This document shows positions 7,311 through 17,750 of a DNA stretch of 64,000 bases, one piece after another. How positions within the stretch are numbered: the first letter of the stretch is position 1; every line of letters begins with the position of its first letter. Origin of the DNA: Enteractinococcus coprophilus. Its GTDB lineage: Bacteria; Actinomycetota; Actinomycetes; Actinomycetales; Micrococcaceae. Made by a program: the position numbers and the translations under genes. The notes beneath the pieces were generated by a model. The model was given only the letters and a program-made list of their open reading frames with translations. It searched no databases and had not been told where the DNA came from. Where the stretch lies: contig NZ_VFOU01000002.1 of the NCBI RefSeq assembly GCF_006716305.1, positions 434,001 to 498,000 of the forward strand. The letters are read 5' to 3'.

Positions 7311-9800
7311 CTAGCGTTCCATCGCGATAAAAGCGGGACTGTGCTGGAACGTCACTGCAAAGGTTCCATCCACATCGGTGCGACGAAGCTGGATCCTGGG
7401 TCCTAAGGCTTCTAATATCTCGGCGTGCGGATGCCCATAGGTGTTGTCCTCCCCCACCCCGATGAGAGCCATGGTCGGTGCCGTGTGTTCAATCAATGCG
7501 GTTCCTCCATTTTTCGCTCCGTGGTGTGAGAGCTTTAGAATATCAATGGGAGCCGGGATACGCTGGTCGGCAAGGAGCATTCCGGCATAGTCTTCTTCAA
7601 GATCGCCGGTAAAGAGTGCGGTCACGACACCACCGTGACGGTAAATCTCCAAAAACAGCACAATCGAGGCGTTATTTTCATTACTTGCCATGCTATCCGC
7701 GCTAAGAATCGACCAGCGCAATTGCACCGGGTGCTCCGGGTCGTCTTGTGCGTGATCGATGATGCCGACTACCGGTTGGTCAATTTGGCGGGCGGTGTCT
7801 GGCAGGTCCGTTGCTGCTGGGTCGTAAGTAGGATCAGAGCCGGTTGAATAGATCATCTCCTGCGGGGTGGCGACATCGACTACCCCCTGTAGCCCTCCTA
7901 CATGATCCGCATGGAGGTGAGTGACGACTAACAAATCGACTTGGCGTATTCGTGCTGCCTCAAGACATTGTCGTGCCAGCGGGGGATCCGGTCCGGTATC
8001 GATGACCATGGCCGAGTCAGTTCCGGTACGGACGAGAAACATGTCGCCCTGACCTACATCGCAGCCCACGATGTCCCAGTTGGCATCCACCATTGTGGGG
8101 CGAAGGGGCCAGAAGACGACTCCATGGGCGACTACTGCTGCGAGCACTACGACGAGCTGGACGACGTTGGCCGCGGTGAGTCCGCGTTCTGCGGTGATAA
8201 CTATGCCTGTCCATCGTGAGCGGGGCGCATCGATCTTGACGGCGGGTTTTGAACGTCGTTGTCGGCGCAACAGTTTCAGCAACACAATGCTACTGGCGGC
8301 CCAATGCAGCACAATCAATAGGGTCCCGCCAGGTCCTTCGGGCCATGGCAACATCGATCCGGGCAGTTCCGCGACTCTGGTTGCGATCCAGCCGACGGCT
8401 GCGGTCGGTAGCGCAACAATGTGCAATATCCCCTGAGCTATGCCTGGTGCGACAACACAGATTCCGGCGGCTACGGTGCCAGGCACTGTAATGAGTGGCA
8501 ACAACGGAGTCGCCAGAAGATTGGCGAGCAATGAATATGCGCTGACATAGTCGATGAAGGTCAAAAGCAGCGGTTGGCATGCCAGTTGTGCAGTAGCAGA
8601 GATCGCAAAGGATGAGCTGAGCATGGTGGCCCAGAAATTTGGCAGGAATTTCTCCAGTAGCGGTCGAAACCAAGCTTCTAGGGGTTGGGCTCCCAACACG
8701 ATTCCTGCAGTAGCGGCCACAGATAGCTGAAATCCCACCTCATGTATGAGTTCAGGAGAGACCGTTAGGATCACGATGGTAGATAGTGCCAAGATGGGTA
8801 GCGCCTGTGAGCCTCGTCCGAAGAACAGCGCCCAGGCTCCAATTGCTCCCATGGTTGCCGCACGGATAATGGATGGCTGCATTCCAACGATTTGAACGAA
8901 CAGCAGTAGCGTCGCTAGAAACGCAGCAATCACGACAGATCGTGGCAACCGAAGGCTGCGAAACAGTATGGTTGCTGCCGAAGCGATCAGTGACGTGTGG
9001 GCTCCAGAAACCGCCGAGAGGTGGCTCAGACCAGAAACTTTCATTGCGTGATCCACATGTTCGGACTGTTGGGATCGATCTCCCAAGATGAGTCCTGGTA
9101 ACAACTCAGGGGCATAGCTGATGGTGCGGCTAGCCTGGGCTCGCAGCGTTGCTCGCATCGTGTCACGGCCTGTTGTACTTGGCTTAGCACTTCCGTCCGC
9201 ACAGGTTCCCGGTTGTATCGTCGCGGTGGCTTGAACAAACACCGAAGATTCATTGTCTGTGACCCGGCCGAAGAAACACGCTTGGTCTTCGGCGCCGAGA
9301 TCGACCAAACTGGTGTCGCCGGAAATAACAATTTTTGCGGGGTGGGGTGTTGGCGTGAGATCTTTGCCAAACGCCTCTACCTCAGCGGTCACGAACCAGT
9401 TGTTCCCAAATGGTCCTTCCCGTTCGACGGGATCTGTCACTAATCGCACCGACATCCGTGCCGTGTCGAGCGCGCTGACAAAGTTCACCCATCCTGAAGC
9501 TTCCGCTGCAGTTCTTTGAGATTGCACAACCACTGCTGCTGGCGTGGTAACCCAGCACGCGATGGACAGCACAAGTACGCCATATAGGACGCGTTTTCGA
9601 CGCGTATGCCGCAAACAGATATAACCGAGAATAGTCATTACGCCGATGCCGGCCAGGATCCATGGAAGACGCTGTACCCATTCAAAGGGCAGACCAGGGC
9701 TGACAAAACATACGGCAGCCGTGAGAGCTGCAGCAGGAATTAGTCGTATGTCAATAGGGGCGGCAATGTCATCAGGTTTAATATGTTCCTGAGGCATCAC
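7311..9800 (-). CDS. comEC: ComEC/Rec2 family DNA-uptake channel protein
   Basis: Large polytopic membrane protein (829 residues) that forms the channel for single-stranded DNA import in natural transformation. Layout: N-terminal membrane helices (about 18-110), an OB-like extracellular region, the hydrophobic Competence domain (about 230-500, including GLSHLSAVSGAHTSL), and a C-terminal metallo-beta-lactamase domain with the metal motif HLHADHVGG at 628-636, the GDLE segment and the SHHG motif near 758. All domains look intact. The start overlaps the comEA stop by 4 bp (ATGA), so the two are translationally coupled. Whether the organism is transformable cannot be judged from this window. Confidence 0.94.
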   Translation of the reverse strand: MMPQEHIKPDDIAAPIDIRLIPAAALTAAVCFVSPGLPFEWVQRLPWILAGIGVMTILGYICLRHTRRKRVLYGVLVLSIACWVTTPAAVVVQSQRTAAEASGWVNFVSALDTARMSVRLVTDPVEREGPFGNNWFVTAEVEAFGKDLTPTPHPAKIVISGDTSLVDLGAEDQACFFGRVTDNESSVFVQATATIQPGTCADGSAKPSTTGRDTMRATLRAQASRTISYAPELLPGLILGDRSQQSEHVDHAMKVSGLSHLSAVSGAHTSLIASAATILFRSLRLPRSVVIAAFLATLLLFVQIVGMQPSIIRAATMGAIGAWALFFGRGSQALPILALSTIVILTVSPELIHEVGFQLSVAATAGIVLGAQPLEAWFRPLLEKFLPNFWATMLSSSFAISATAQLACQPLLLTFIDYVSAYSLLANLLATPLLPLITVPGTVAAGICVVAPGIAQGILHIVALPTAAVGWIATRVAELPGSMLPWPEGPGGTLLIVLHWAASSIVLLKLLRRQRRSKPAVKIDAPRSRWTGIVITAERGLTAANVVQLVVVLAAVVAHGVVFWPLRPTMVDANWDIVGCDVGQGDMFLVRTGTDSAMVIDTGPDPPLARQCLEAARIRQVDLLVVTHLHADHVGGLQGVVDVATPQEMIYSTGSDPTYDPAATDLPDTARQIDQPVVGIIDHAQDDPEHPVQLRWSILSADSMASNENNASIVLFLEIYRHGGVVTALFTGDLEEDYAGMLLADQRIPAPIDILKLSHHGAKNGGTALIEHTAPTMALIGVGEDNTYGHPHAEILEALGPRIQLRRTDVDGTFAVTFQHSPAFIAMER

Positions 9801-10477
9801 CAGGTCACAAGCCCATCAAGTCGTTCCAGAGTGGCCGGACCGATCCCGGAAACGGCTTCCAGGTCCGCTAATTGTGCAAAAGAACCGTGCTGTTCTCTGT
9901 GTGCGATAATCTTTTCAGCAGTGGCGGGACCGACACCCGGTAATGTCTCCAGTGCTGCAGAATCGGCCGTGTTGATATTGACGGTGGTAGAACCATCCAC
10001 TGCTCCGCTCCCGCCAGCAGCCGGGGGGTTCGGCTGTGCAGTATCGGCGGTTTGCCGATCTGGAACCAGAATGTATTCGCCGTCGTTGACGATCGCCGCG
10101 AGATTCAGTGCGTCCAGCTGTGCATCGTCGGTTGGCCCGCCGGCGCTCTCAATGGCGTCGACGACCCGAGCCGAGGGTTCCAGCTCGACGATACCGGGCT
10201 GTTGTACTTCGCCTGCGACGTGTACGACGAGGAGTTCACCAGATGTTTCATCAGGCAACGAGGCACTGTCTACTGAATTGTCAAATGGTTCCGGTTCAAT
10301 ATTGTTGACGGTAAACGTCGAGTCTGGCGTGGCACTCTGGTCGGTGGTAAGCCAGCGAAAACCGAGGATCGTCAGAATCGTAACGATTACCATGAGCACG
10401 GCCGAGAGAGCAATCTTGGTGCGCCATATCGGCGGTTGCTTTGTGTCCTCTACAGGTTCGACCAGATGTTTTCCCAT
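9797..10477 (-). CDS. comEA: ComEA family helix-hairpin-helix DNA-binding protein
   Basis: Membrane-anchored DNA receptor for transformation. One N-terminal membrane helix (about 22-43) is followed by a low-complexity acidic linker, an SLBB domain (about 82-139, starting VVHVAGEVQQPG), a proline/glycine linker, and two helix-hairpin-helix motifs at 166-226 (NINTADSAALETLPGVGPA and AVSGIGPATLERL). It lies directly upstream of comEC with a 4-bp overlap. All elements expected of an actinobacterial ComEA are present. Confidence 0.93.
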   Translation of the reverse strand: MGKHLVEPVEDTKQPPIWRTKIALSAVLMVIVTILTILGFRWLTTDQSATPDSTFTVNNIEPEPFDNSVDSASLPDETSGELLVVHVAGEVQQPGIVELEPSARVVDAIESAGGPTDDAQLDALNLAAIVNDGEYILVPDRQTADTAQPNPPAAGGSGAVDGSTTVNINTADSAALETLPGVGPATAEKIIAHREQHGSFAQLADLEAVSGIGPATLERLDGLVTW

Positions 10478-10573
10478 ACCGCCCAGCGTGCCGCCATTTT
10501 AGGGAGTGTCGGAGCACGGATTTAGGTATTGTGGAGAGGTCCAGAAGTGCCCGGTGGTCTGTGGATAACCTAT

Positions 10574-11539
10574 CTAGGCGGTGCCGTAACTGGCATAGTC
10601 AAGATCTGGGCTGATGGAGACTCCAAGAGCTCCCAGACCCAAGTGTGCTGCCAATACAGCCGGTAAACGCACGACCGGGACGGGCATCGAAGAGTGGTCT
10701 TGCAACTCTGCAGCGAGCTGGTAGGCGGTGTCGAAGTCACCGTAGGCTTGCACACCGAGTCGAACTGGTGGGGATGCCGACGTGGCAATCTCGGTGATGA
10801 TAGAAAGTGCCTTGGCTTCACTGCGTGGCCGGTCGAGAAGTTCTATGGCCCCATCGTTGAGTTGCATCACGGGTCGTACCTGAAGTAGTTGCCCGAGGAT
10901 ACCGGTCAACGCAGAGATGCGGCCCCCTTTGCGGAGGGTTTCCAAATTGGGGACGGTAAAGATCGTTTGGCTGACACTCGACTGCCTGGTGGCGATATTT
11001 GCCAGAAAATGGGGTGATAGGCCTAGTCGCGTCCGGATCAGCACGTCAAGCACGGCATTGCCCAGTGATAGGCCGGCGTTATATGAGTCCAAGACCGTCA
11101 CGGGTACCGACGAGGTTTGAGCAGCGACGCGTGCGGCATCTGCGGTGCCCGACAACTTGGAGGACAGGTGGATCGATAAGATGTGTCCGTAGCCTTGTTC
11201 CGCAACGTGTTTATACAGCGCAGAAAATTGGCCAGGAGAGGGGCGCGAAGTCCGCAGCGCAGTACCCGCGGCCAAAGCGATGGACAGGTCGTGATGGAGG
11301 GTGTCGTCGTCCTCGTTGTAGATCTGGTCGCCAATCATCACCGGGATCGGGATAATGAACAGCTCCGAACTGTTTGGCAGTTTATATACCTCATCGGGCA
11401 AGGCTGCCGACGTGTCGGTAACGATGGCGACTCGGTCGCGTCGCTGCGGCTTAATGTAGCGCGCCCAACCGACCGCTTCGCTGCGGACATCACGCGAGCG
11501 AACGGCCAGTCGGGCGATCCACGGGGCGATCTCGGTCAT
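10574..11539 (-). CDS. DegV family fatty-acid-binding protein
   Basis: DegV/FakB-fold protein of 321 residues that probably binds a fatty acid, and in FakB-type members presents it to a fatty acid kinase. Visible family motifs are VTDTSAALP (40-48), TSRPSPGQF (97-105) and SSKLSGT (126-132), which line the carboxylate pocket. The extra ~30 N-terminal residues are typical of actinobacterial members next to leuS and comEA. It starts 7 nt after the leuS stop, so it is likely cotranscribed with leuS. No FakA kinase gene is in the window, so the FakB role is inference. Confidence 0.9.
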   Translation of the reverse strand: MTEIAPWIARLAVRSRDVRSEAVGWARYIKPQRRDRVAIVTDTSAALPDEVYKLPNSSELFIIPIPVMIGDQIYNEDDDTLHHDLSIALAAGTALRTSRPSPGQFSALYKHVAEQGYGHILSIHLSSKLSGTADAARVAAQTSSVPVTVLDSYNAGLSLGNAVLDVLIRTRLGLSPHFLANIATRQSSVSQTIFTVPNLETLRKGGRISALTGILGQLLQVRPVMQLNDGAIELLDRPRSEAKALSIITEIATSASPPVRLGVQAYGDFDTAYQLAAELQDHSSMPVPVVRLPAVLAAHLGLGALGVSISPDLDYASYGTA

Positions 11540-11546
11540 AGTGGGG

Positions 11547-14039
11547 TTAGCCCACCACGAAGTTCACGAGCTTGCCTTTGACGACGATGACTTTGCGAAT
11601 CTGTTGATCGCCGATGGCGCGCTGCACGTTCTGGGAGTCTCGGGCTAGCGCTTCAAGTTCATCATCAGAGATGTCGGCTGGGGCCTCGAAACGGTCGCGG
11701 AGTTTTCCTTGGACCTGGGCGATGACGGTGATCTTGTCTTCGACCAGTAAGGACTCATCGACTTCAAGCCAAGACGAGCGAGACACGGATGGTTCGTGCC
11801 CCAGCATGGCCCACATATCTTCTGCCGTGTACGGCGCCACCAGGGACAACAGTTGGGCCACGACTTCGGTGGCTTCACGCACCGCGGGGTCGGCTGCGCC
11901 AGCGCCGTTGTCGATTTCTTTGCGGGTTGCGTTGACCAGTTCCATGGTACGGGCGATGACCACGTTGAATTTCTGGTCGTCCAACAAGCTCTCGGCCTCG
12001 TGGACTACCTTATGGGTGGTCTGACGCAAGTTCAGCGACCCTGTCGAAGGGTCGGCACCTGGAGCAGAGTCTGAGTATTGGACGTCTTGGGCTAGTCGCC
12101 AAGCGCGGGCCAGGAATTTCAGCGAGGCTGCGGGTGCGACGTCGGCCCAGTCAATATCGTCTTCTGGCGGGGAGGCAAACACCATGGTCAATCGGATGGC
12201 ATCTACTCCGAACGCATCGAGTTGCACACCTAGATCAACCCCGTTGCCTAAGGATTTAGACATTGCTTTACCACCGTTGAGCACCTGGCCCTGGTTGAGC
12301 AGTCTCGCGAAGGGTTCGGTGAAGCTGACCAGGCCCATGTCGTAGAGCGCTTTAGTAAAGAAACGTGAATACAGCAGGTGCAAGATCGCGTGTTCCACAC
12401 CGCCGACGTACTGATCTACCGGAGCCCAGCGATCCAGCCGGTCACGATCCCAAATCTCTTCGTCGTTGTTGGAATCGGTAAAGCGCATGTAGTACCACGA
12501 CGAGTCCACGAAGGTATCCATGGTGTCGGTATCGCGCTTGGCAGCTCCCCCGCAGGTTGGGCATTCGACGTTGACCCAGTCTTCAGCAGCTTCTAGGGGC
12601 GATTTACCTTTAGGCGCCAGCTGTTGGCCGTGCAGATCCGTTGGGAGTTGTACGGGCAGTTGGTCAGCCGGAACGGGCACCAGACCACAGTCAGCACAGT
12701 GGATGATCGGGATCGGGGTGCCCCAGAAGCGCTGGCGGGAGAGCAACCAGTCGCGCAGCCGGTAGTTGACCGATTTTTCACCGGTGCCTTTGGCAGCCAG
12801 CAGGTCGATGGCTTTATCGATGGCCTCCTGGCCGGAAAGCCCATTGAGGTTACCAGAGTTGACGTTGGTGCCAGGATCGGTCGTAGCGATGCCGGTGTCT
12901 TCGGGATTGTCTTCGCCAGTATCAACAACCATGCGCACGGGCAGATCCATGGCGCGAGCGAAATCCATATCACGTTGATCATGCGCCGGCACAGCCATGA
13001 TCGCCCCGGTTCCGTAGTCGGCCAGGACGTAATCAGAAGCCCAAACGGGAACTCGTTCACCCGACAGCGGGTTGATCCCATAGCGACCCAGGTACACACC
13101 GGTCTTTGGACGATCGGCGGACTGGCGATCGATATCGGAAACGTGTTTGAGTTCTTCGCGGTACGCGGCCAGGTCTTTGGCCTGGTCGTCGGTGACCAGC
13201 TGTTCAGCCAGATCGGCGTCGGCAGCTACGACCATGAAAGTCGCCCCATAGAGCGTGTCCGGACGGGTCGTGTAGACCTCGATCTCAGGACCGTCTTCGA
13301 TCGCAAACGTCACGGTGGCACCGGTGGATTTGCCAATCCAGTTGCGCTGCATGTTCAGCACACGCTCAGGCCAGTGGCCTTCCAGCGCGTCCATGTCTTC
13401 TAACAAACGTTCGGCGTAGTCGGTGATCTTGAAGTACCACTGCTCCAGGGCCTTCTTGGTGACCTCGGTGCCACAGCGTTCACAGGCGCCGTCGACGACT
13501 TGCTCATTGGCCAGCACGGTTTGGTCTTTCGGGCACCAGTTGACCTGGGATTTCTTCCGGTAGGTCAGGCCGCGTTCATAAAACTTCAGAAATAGCCACT
13601 GGGTCCACTTGTAGTACTCAGGATCCGAGGTGTGCAGCACGGTGTCCCAGTCCACCGAAATCGCATAACGTTCGAACGAGGAGCGCTGGGTGGCAATGTT
13701 GTTGTAGGTCCACTCGGCAGGGTGAGCATCGCGGGCAATCGCGGCATTTTCTGCGGGTAGCCCGAAGGAGTCCCAGCCAATGGGGTGGAGCACATCGTAG
13801 CCGCGAAGCATCCAGTAGCGAGAGACGACGTCACCCATGGCAAAGGCCTCGGCGTGACCCATGTGCAGGTCACCAGACGGGTAGGGGAACATATCCAGCA
13901 CGTAGCGGCGGGGGCGTGTGTCGTCGTCGGCGGCTTTGAAGGTCTTGTTGTTTTCCCAATAGCCGGCCCAGCGCTTCTCGATGGCTGCAAACGAATATTC
14001 TTCACGCTCGGTTGGGGCTTGCTTCGATGTGTTCGTCAC
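11547..14039 (-). CDS. leuS: Leucyl-tRNA synthetase
   Basis: Class I aminoacyl-tRNA synthetase that charges tRNA-Leu. The HIGH-class motif is HMGH (about residue 59-62 from this start) after FPYPSGDL; the KMSKS motif near residue 600 reads AMSKS within [12 protein letters not shown], the usual actinobacterial form. The CP1 editing domain, a zinc-like CADCGLVP...[10 protein letters not shown] segment and the C-terminal anticodon domain are present. I place the start at GTG 14039 (about 830 residues); AGGA lies 4 nt upstream, and the frame stays open to a TTG at 14063. It heads the run leuS-degV-comEA-comEC-holA. Confidence 0.95.
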   Translation of the reverse strand: MTNTSKQAPTEREEYSFAAIEKRWAGYWENNKTFKAADDDTRPRRYVLDMFPYPSGDLHMGHAEAFAMGDVVSRYWMLRGYDVLHPIGWDSFGLPAENAAIARDAHPAEWTYNNIATQRSSFERYAISVDWDTVLHTSDPEYYKWTQWLFLKFYERGLTYRKKSQVNWCPKDQTVLANEQVVDGACERCGTEVTKKALEQWYFKITDYAERLLEDMDALEGHWPERVLNMQRNWIGKSTGATVTFAIEDGPEIEVYTTRPDTLYGATFMVVAADADLAEQLVTDDQAKDLAAYREELKHVSDIDRQSADRPKTGVYLGRYGINPLSGERVPVWASDYVLADYGTGAIMAVPAHDQRDMDFARAMDLPVRMVVDTGEDNPEDTGIATTDPGTNVNSGNLNGLSGQEAIDKAIDLLAAKGTGEKSVNYRLRDWLLSRQRFWGTPIPIIHCADCGLVPVPADQLPVQLPTDLHGQQLAPKGKSPLEAAEDWVNVECPTCGGAAKRDTDTMDTFVDSSWYYMRFTDSNNDEEIWDRDRLDRWAPVDQYVGGVEHAILHLLYSRFFTKALYDMGLVSFTEPFARLLNQGQVLNGGKAMSKSLGNGVDLGVQLDAFGVDAIRLTMVFASPPEDDIDWADVAPAASLKFLARAWRLAQDVQYSDSAPGADPSTGSLNLRQTTHKVVHEAESLLDDQKFNVVIARTMELVNATRKEIDNGAGAADPAVREATEVVAQLLSLVAPYTAEDMWAMLGHEPSVSRSSWLEVDESLLVEDKITVIAQVQGKLRDRFEAPADISDDELEALARDSQNVQRAIGDQQIRKVIVVKGKLVNFVVG

Positions 14040-14073
14040 GATGTCCTGTCTACACTCGGTCAAAAGGTCAAAT

Positions 14074-14088
14074 CTAGTCTAAGACTAG
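14074..14088. repeat. Short palindrome between glpK and leuS
   Basis: CTAGTC-TAA-GACTAG, two 6-bp arms around 3 nt. It lies between the glpK stop and the leuS start, where on the minus strand it contains a -10-like TAGACT. It could be an operator or a weak hairpin; function unknown. Confidence 0.4.
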
Positions 14089-14092
14089 TATT

Positions 14093-15625
14093 CTAACCCG
14101 TTTGTTCAACGGGCCACCCAATCGCGTGCTCAATTGCAGCATGCCAACCGGCCACTAACCGGGCGCGTTTTTCCGGGACAATATCTGGTGTCCAGTGCCC
14201 GCCAGCATGCCATAGCGCTCGTAGCTCGTTGGTGGATGCCCAGATCCCGGCACCCAGCCCGGCCGCGTAGGCGGCGCCGCGAGCGGTGGTCTCTACATCA
14301 GCGCTGCGATGGATGTCCACGTCAAGGATATCGGCTTGAAATTGCATCAGCTGATCGTTGACGCTCATGCCACCATCAACGTTGAGTCGGCGCAGTTTTT
14401 GCCCGGTATCAGCTTCAACAGCCTTGACGACGTCGAGGGTTTGGTAAGCGGTGGCGTCCAGTGCGGCTCGAGCAATGTGGCCGGCGGTGGCATAACTGGT
14501 CAGTCCAATGATGGTTCCGGAAGCGTCAGCGCGCCACCACGGCGCAAAAAGGCCCGAGAACGCCGGAACGAAGTACACGCCCCCGTGATCTTCGACGCTG
14601 TTGGCCAGAGCTTCGATATCCTGCGAGTTTTGGATGATACCGAATTGATCGCGGAGCCATTGGACCACCGAACCGGCCTGTGCTACCGAGCCCTCCAGCG
14701 CGTAGACGGGGTCTTCATTCGGCAGCTGATACGCCACCGTAGTGAGTAATCCGGATGACGAGAACACCGGTTCGGCCCCGGTGTTGTACAGCAAAAAGCA
14801 ACCGGTACCGTAGGTGTTCTTGGCCTCCCCCGCTGCGAAGATGGTCTGACCAAAGCTTGCCGCCTGTTGGTCGCCTAACACGCCGGTAATTGGTACCCCA
14901 GCAACGGCCAAGCCCTGGGCGACGGTGCCATAGTCATACACCGACGGGTAGATCTGCGGCAACGAGGACTCCAGCACTTTCGGGTCGATACCGAATACGT
15001 GGCCCAGCTCGTAGTCCCAGGACCCGGTGCGGATGTTCATCAGCGAGGTCCGCGACCCATTGGTGATGTCCGTGGCATGGACGGCCCCACCGGTCAGGTT
15101 CCAGATGATCCAGGAGTCGATCGTGCCAAAGCGCAGGCTCCCGGATGCGGCCAGCCGGGCGGCGTCGTCATTATTTGCCAGTAACCAGGTCATTTTGGAC
15201 GCGGAGAAATACGCGGACAAGTTCAACCCGGTGGTTTGCTGTATTGCGGTGTTGTGGCCATTGGAGATCAGATGTTCGATGATCGCATCGGTGCGGGCAT
15301 CTTGCCACACGATCGCTCGGTGTACCGGTTGGGAGGTGGTGGCGTCCCAGGCAACGGTTGTTTCGCGCTGATTGGTGATACCGATCGCGGCGATGTCGGT
15401 GGCCGTGAGCTGCGCCCGGGCTAATGCGAGCGCAGACAGTTCGCGGATATTCGCCCATATTTCGGTGGCGTCGTGTTCCACCCATCCGGGCTGCGGGAAA
15501 TACTGTTGGTGTTCGCGGGCCACGATTGTGACGGTGTTGCCCTCGGCGTCATACAGGGCCACCCGGGTGGAGGTTGTGCCTAGGTCAAGGGCCATGATGA
15601 TTTGCGGTGTTGATGTTGCAACCAT
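14093..15625 (-). CDS. glpK: Glycerol kinase
   Basis: FGGY-family kinase that converts glycerol to glycerol 3-phosphate with ATP in the cytosol. At 510 residues it is full length. Seen motifs: the N-terminal phosphate-binding ALDLGTTSTRVALYD (12-26), the FGGY signature region NTYGTGCFLLYN, and the adenosine-binding LNVDGGMSVNDQLMQFQADIL near 400. No Shine-Dalgarno sequence is evident before the ATG. No glpF transporter or glpD dehydrogenase neighbours it, so it appears as a lone glycerol gene inserted between leuS and an accessory stretch. Confidence 0.95.
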   Translation of the reverse strand: MVATSTPQIIMALDLGTTSTRVALYDAEGNTVTIVAREHQQYFPQPGWVEHDATEIWANIRELSALALARAQLTATDIAAIGITNQRETTVAWDATTSQPVHRAIVWQDARTDAIIEHLISNGHNTAIQQTTGLNLSAYFSASKMTWLLANNDDAARLAASGSLRFGTIDSWIIWNLTGGAVHATDITNGSRTSLMNIRTGSWDYELGHVFGIDPKVLESSLPQIYPSVYDYGTVAQGLAVAGVPITGVLGDQQAASFGQTIFAAGEAKNTYGTGCFLLYNTGAEPVFSSSGLLTTVAYQLPNEDPVYALEGSVAQAGSVVQWLRDQFGIIQNSQDIEALANSVEDHGGVYFVPAFSGLFAPWWRADASGTIIGLTSYATAGHIARAALDATAYQTLDVVKAVEADTGQKLRRLNVDGGMSVNDQLMQFQADILDVDIHRSADVETTARGAAYAAGLGAGIWASTNELRALWHAGGHWTPDIVPEKRARLVAGWHAAIEHAIGWPVEQTG

Positions 15626-15686
15626 AAGCGTTACTTAACCACATGGTTGTGGAGTCGGTCACCCCGGGCTGCTGATTGCGGACCGA

Positions 15687-15692
15687 TAGACT
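15687..15692 (+). promoter_or_regulatory. -10 box of a probable leaderless alpha/beta hydrolase mRNA
   Basis: TAGACT ends 7 nt before the ATG at 15700, which puts the expected transcription start at the start codon. No Shine-Dalgarno sequence and no clear -35 are seen. Confidence 0.5.
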
Positions 15693-15699
15693 GGTCGCT

Positions 15700-16656
15700 A
15701 TGCCTTATGGAATTGCTGCCCGATTGCGACCGCGCTTTCTCGTGCGGGACCGAGCGGTGTTAACGGGACATCAACAACGCGATCCTCAACGGTTTGGGAT
15801 CTGCATTACAGATCCGGTCACCGGTGCACCATTCGAAATCGCGGTGTTCAAATATCTCGGGCCGCCGAATGCCCGACAGATTCTTGCGGTCCATGGGTTC
15901 CGCGGGGACCATCACGGGCTGGAGCTCATCGTGGATGGCCTGGCGCCATATGAGGTGTGGGTGCCGGATCTTCCGGGGTTCGGCGTCTCTGGTGCGATGC
16001 CGGATGCTGAACATACCGTGGAGCATTACGCCCACGTGATCAACCAGATAGCTCAGCACATGCAACGCCCCATCCTGGTGGGGCATTCCTTTGGCTCGGT
16101 CGTAGCCGCAGCCGCGGTGGCCGCCGAAGCAGTCGACTACCCGCACCTCGTGTTATTGAATCCGATTGCCAAACCAGCCCTAGACGCCGGGACACCGGTG
16201 GATCGTGCCGCCACGCTGGTGACCGACGGGTTTTATCGGTTGTGTGCGGCCCTGCCGACAGCCCTAGGGCGTCGCCTGCTCGGAAATACACTCATTGTGT
16301 GGGCCACGGGCGCGTTCATGACCAAAACCGATGACCCTCGTGTGTTGGCTTATACCCATGATCAACACCAGACCTACTTCTCCGGCTTTGATTCCCCCGC
16401 CACATTGCTCGAGGCCTACCAGGCGTCCATCACGCACACGGTGGCTGATTTCGCGGATCGACTGGGTATACCGGTGACCATGATTGGTGGTGCCGACGAC
16501 GAGCTGTCATCTCCAGAGGATATATCAGCCCTGGCAGAGGTTTTGGCGACCGATGACGTCGAAACCTACGTGTTACAGCACACGGGACACCTGATGCATT
16601 ATGAGCGATCGGGAGCGGTCGCCGTCTTGATGATGTCTCGCCTGGAGGAAGCTTAA
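15700..16656 (+). CDS. Alpha/beta-fold hydrolase
   Basis: Cytosolic serine hydrolase of 318 residues and unknown substrate. The nucleophile elbow GHSFGS has Ser at residue 130; the acid is in GGADDELSSPED (Asp about 266-267) and the base in QHTGHLMHYE (His about 297). An oxyanion-hole HGFRGDHHG segment lies near residue 65-73. The ATG at 15700 is preferred over an upstream TTG at 15676, since a -10 box lies 7 nt before it and the upstream extension would overlap that box. It converges with the MDR oxidoreductase gene. It belongs to the accessory stretch between glpK and priA. Confidence 0.88.
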   Translation: MPYGIAARLRPRFLVRDRAVLTGHQQRDPQRFGICITDPVTGAPFEIAVFKYLGPPNARQILAVHGFRGDHHGLELIVDGLAPYEVWVPDLPGFGVSGAMPDAEHTVEHYAHVINQIAQHMQRPILVGHSFGSVVAAAAVAAEAVDYPHLVLLNPIAKPALDAGTPVDRAATLVTDGFYRLCAALPTALGRRLLGNTLIVWATGAFMTKTDDPRVLAYTHDQHQTYFSGFDSPATLLEAYQASITHTVADFADRLGIPVTMIGGADDELSSPEDISALAEVLATDDVETYVLQHTGHLMHYERSGAVAVLMMSRLEEA

Positions 16657-16694
16657 CGGTTCACCGTTCGTACCACCCAAATCCCATCGTCGCG

Positions 16695-17750
16695 CTATGG
16701 CCACGGATGCATCACGATCTTGCCAACGTGGTCCCGGCGTTCCAGCGTCTGTTGAGCTTCACGCACGTCGTCAAGCGAAAACACTTCTGCAATCACCGGC
16801 TCGATGTCACCACGACGAGCCATCTCCATCAATGATGCAAAGTGTGTTGGTGTATGCATGGAGGATCCAATGAGCTGTGCGTTGTGTAAATACAGACGAC
16901 GCACATCAAAGTGCACATCGTAGCCGCCTAGTGCTCCCGCCACGACCCACCGACCGCTTTCACTCAGCAGCGGCAAAGCATCTTGCAACAGCTCCCCGGC
17001 AACCACGTCAAGTCCCACATCAATGCCCCGTGGGACAACACTGTGTACCTGTTCGACGATGCTATAAGCCCGGTCGAGCACTTCATGGGCACCGGCCTGT
17101 TCTACGGCCTCACGTTTCGAACCACTGCTGATGGCTAGGACATGTGCACCGCGAGCGCGAGCCAGTTGTACCAGCCCCAGTCCTACACCTCCAGAAGCGC
17201 CCGACACTAAGACGGTCTCCCCCGCTTGTACCCGTCCACGCTCGATCATGCCCAGGGCCGTGCCGTATGCGGTAGGTAGCGTGGCCAGCTGGTCATCGGT
17301 CAATGGAGCATCCGTCAAATCGTGGACTCGCTCGGTTGGTGCGGTGACATATTGGGCATATCCGCCATCGCGCTCGCTGCCCATCAGGCCAACAGGGTTC
17401 GCATCTGGGCTGTCAGTGTCATACATTGCCGGATCAATGACCACTCTGCGTCCGATCAGTTGCTCATCTTGAGCGCTGCCGACTGCAATGACTCGTCCGG
17501 CGACATCGGCGCCTTGAATGCGTGGGAAGGTTATGGGTCCCCGCCAGCCTGACAAGGCGCTCGGGTCATCTGGGCTGCCGTATGCACCTTGCCTGGTCCA
17601 CAGGTCGGTATTATTCAACGCGGCAGAACGAACTTCGACTAGGACCTCGCCGGGAGCAACGGATGGCACGTCGACGTCTGTGACCTCAAGGGCTTCAATC
17701 CCGCCATGATCTTGGATCAAGGCTGCTCGCATCGTCGTCGCAATCCTCAT
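16695..17750 (-). CDS. MDR-superfamily (quinone oxidoreductase/zinc-type) alcohol dehydrogenase
   Basis: Medium-chain dehydrogenase/reductase of 351 residues, NAD(P)H dependent. The N-terminal GroES-like domain carries ALNNTDLWTRQGAYG and FPRIQGADVAGRVIAVG. The Rossmann fold is marked by LVSGASGGVGLGLVQLARARGA near 172-193. There is no four-cysteine structural zinc cluster and the catalytic Cys position is not evident, so it is closer to the zinc-free quinone oxidoreductase branch; substrate unknown. ATG 17750 is supported by CGGAGG 5 nt upstream, and TATAGT farther up could be its -10. It is divergent from the DapA-like gene. Confidence 0.88.
   Translation of the reverse strand: MRIATTMRAALIQDHGGIEALEVTDVDVPSVAPGEVLVEVRSAALNNTDLWTRQGAYGSPDDPSALSGWRGPITFPRIQGADVAGRVIAVGSAQDEQLIGRRVVIDPAMYDTDSPDANPVGLMGSERDGGYAQYVTAPTERVHDLTDAPLTDDQLATLPTAYGTALGMIERGRVQAGETVLVSGASGGVGLGLVQLARARGAHVLAISSGSKREAVEQAGAHEVLDRAYSIVEQVHSVVPRGIDVGLDVVAGELLQDALPLLSESGRWVVAGALGGYDVHFDVRRLYLHNAQLIGSSMHTPTHFASLMEMARRGDIEPVIAEVFSLDDVREAQQTLERRDHVGKIVMHPWP

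Noticed and set aside
9783-10502. 239-codon open frame opposite comEA
   Set aside because: Serine-rich antisense frame over a clear SLBB/HhH protein.
12244-12290. LeuS KMSKS motif reading AMSKS
   Set aside because: AMSKS within [11 protein letters not shown] is the usual form in actinobacterial LeuRS, so not an anomaly.
12624-13403. 259-codon open frame on the plus strand inside leuS
   Set aside because: Antisense to the LeuS catalytic and editing domains; no ribosome site or recognisable family.
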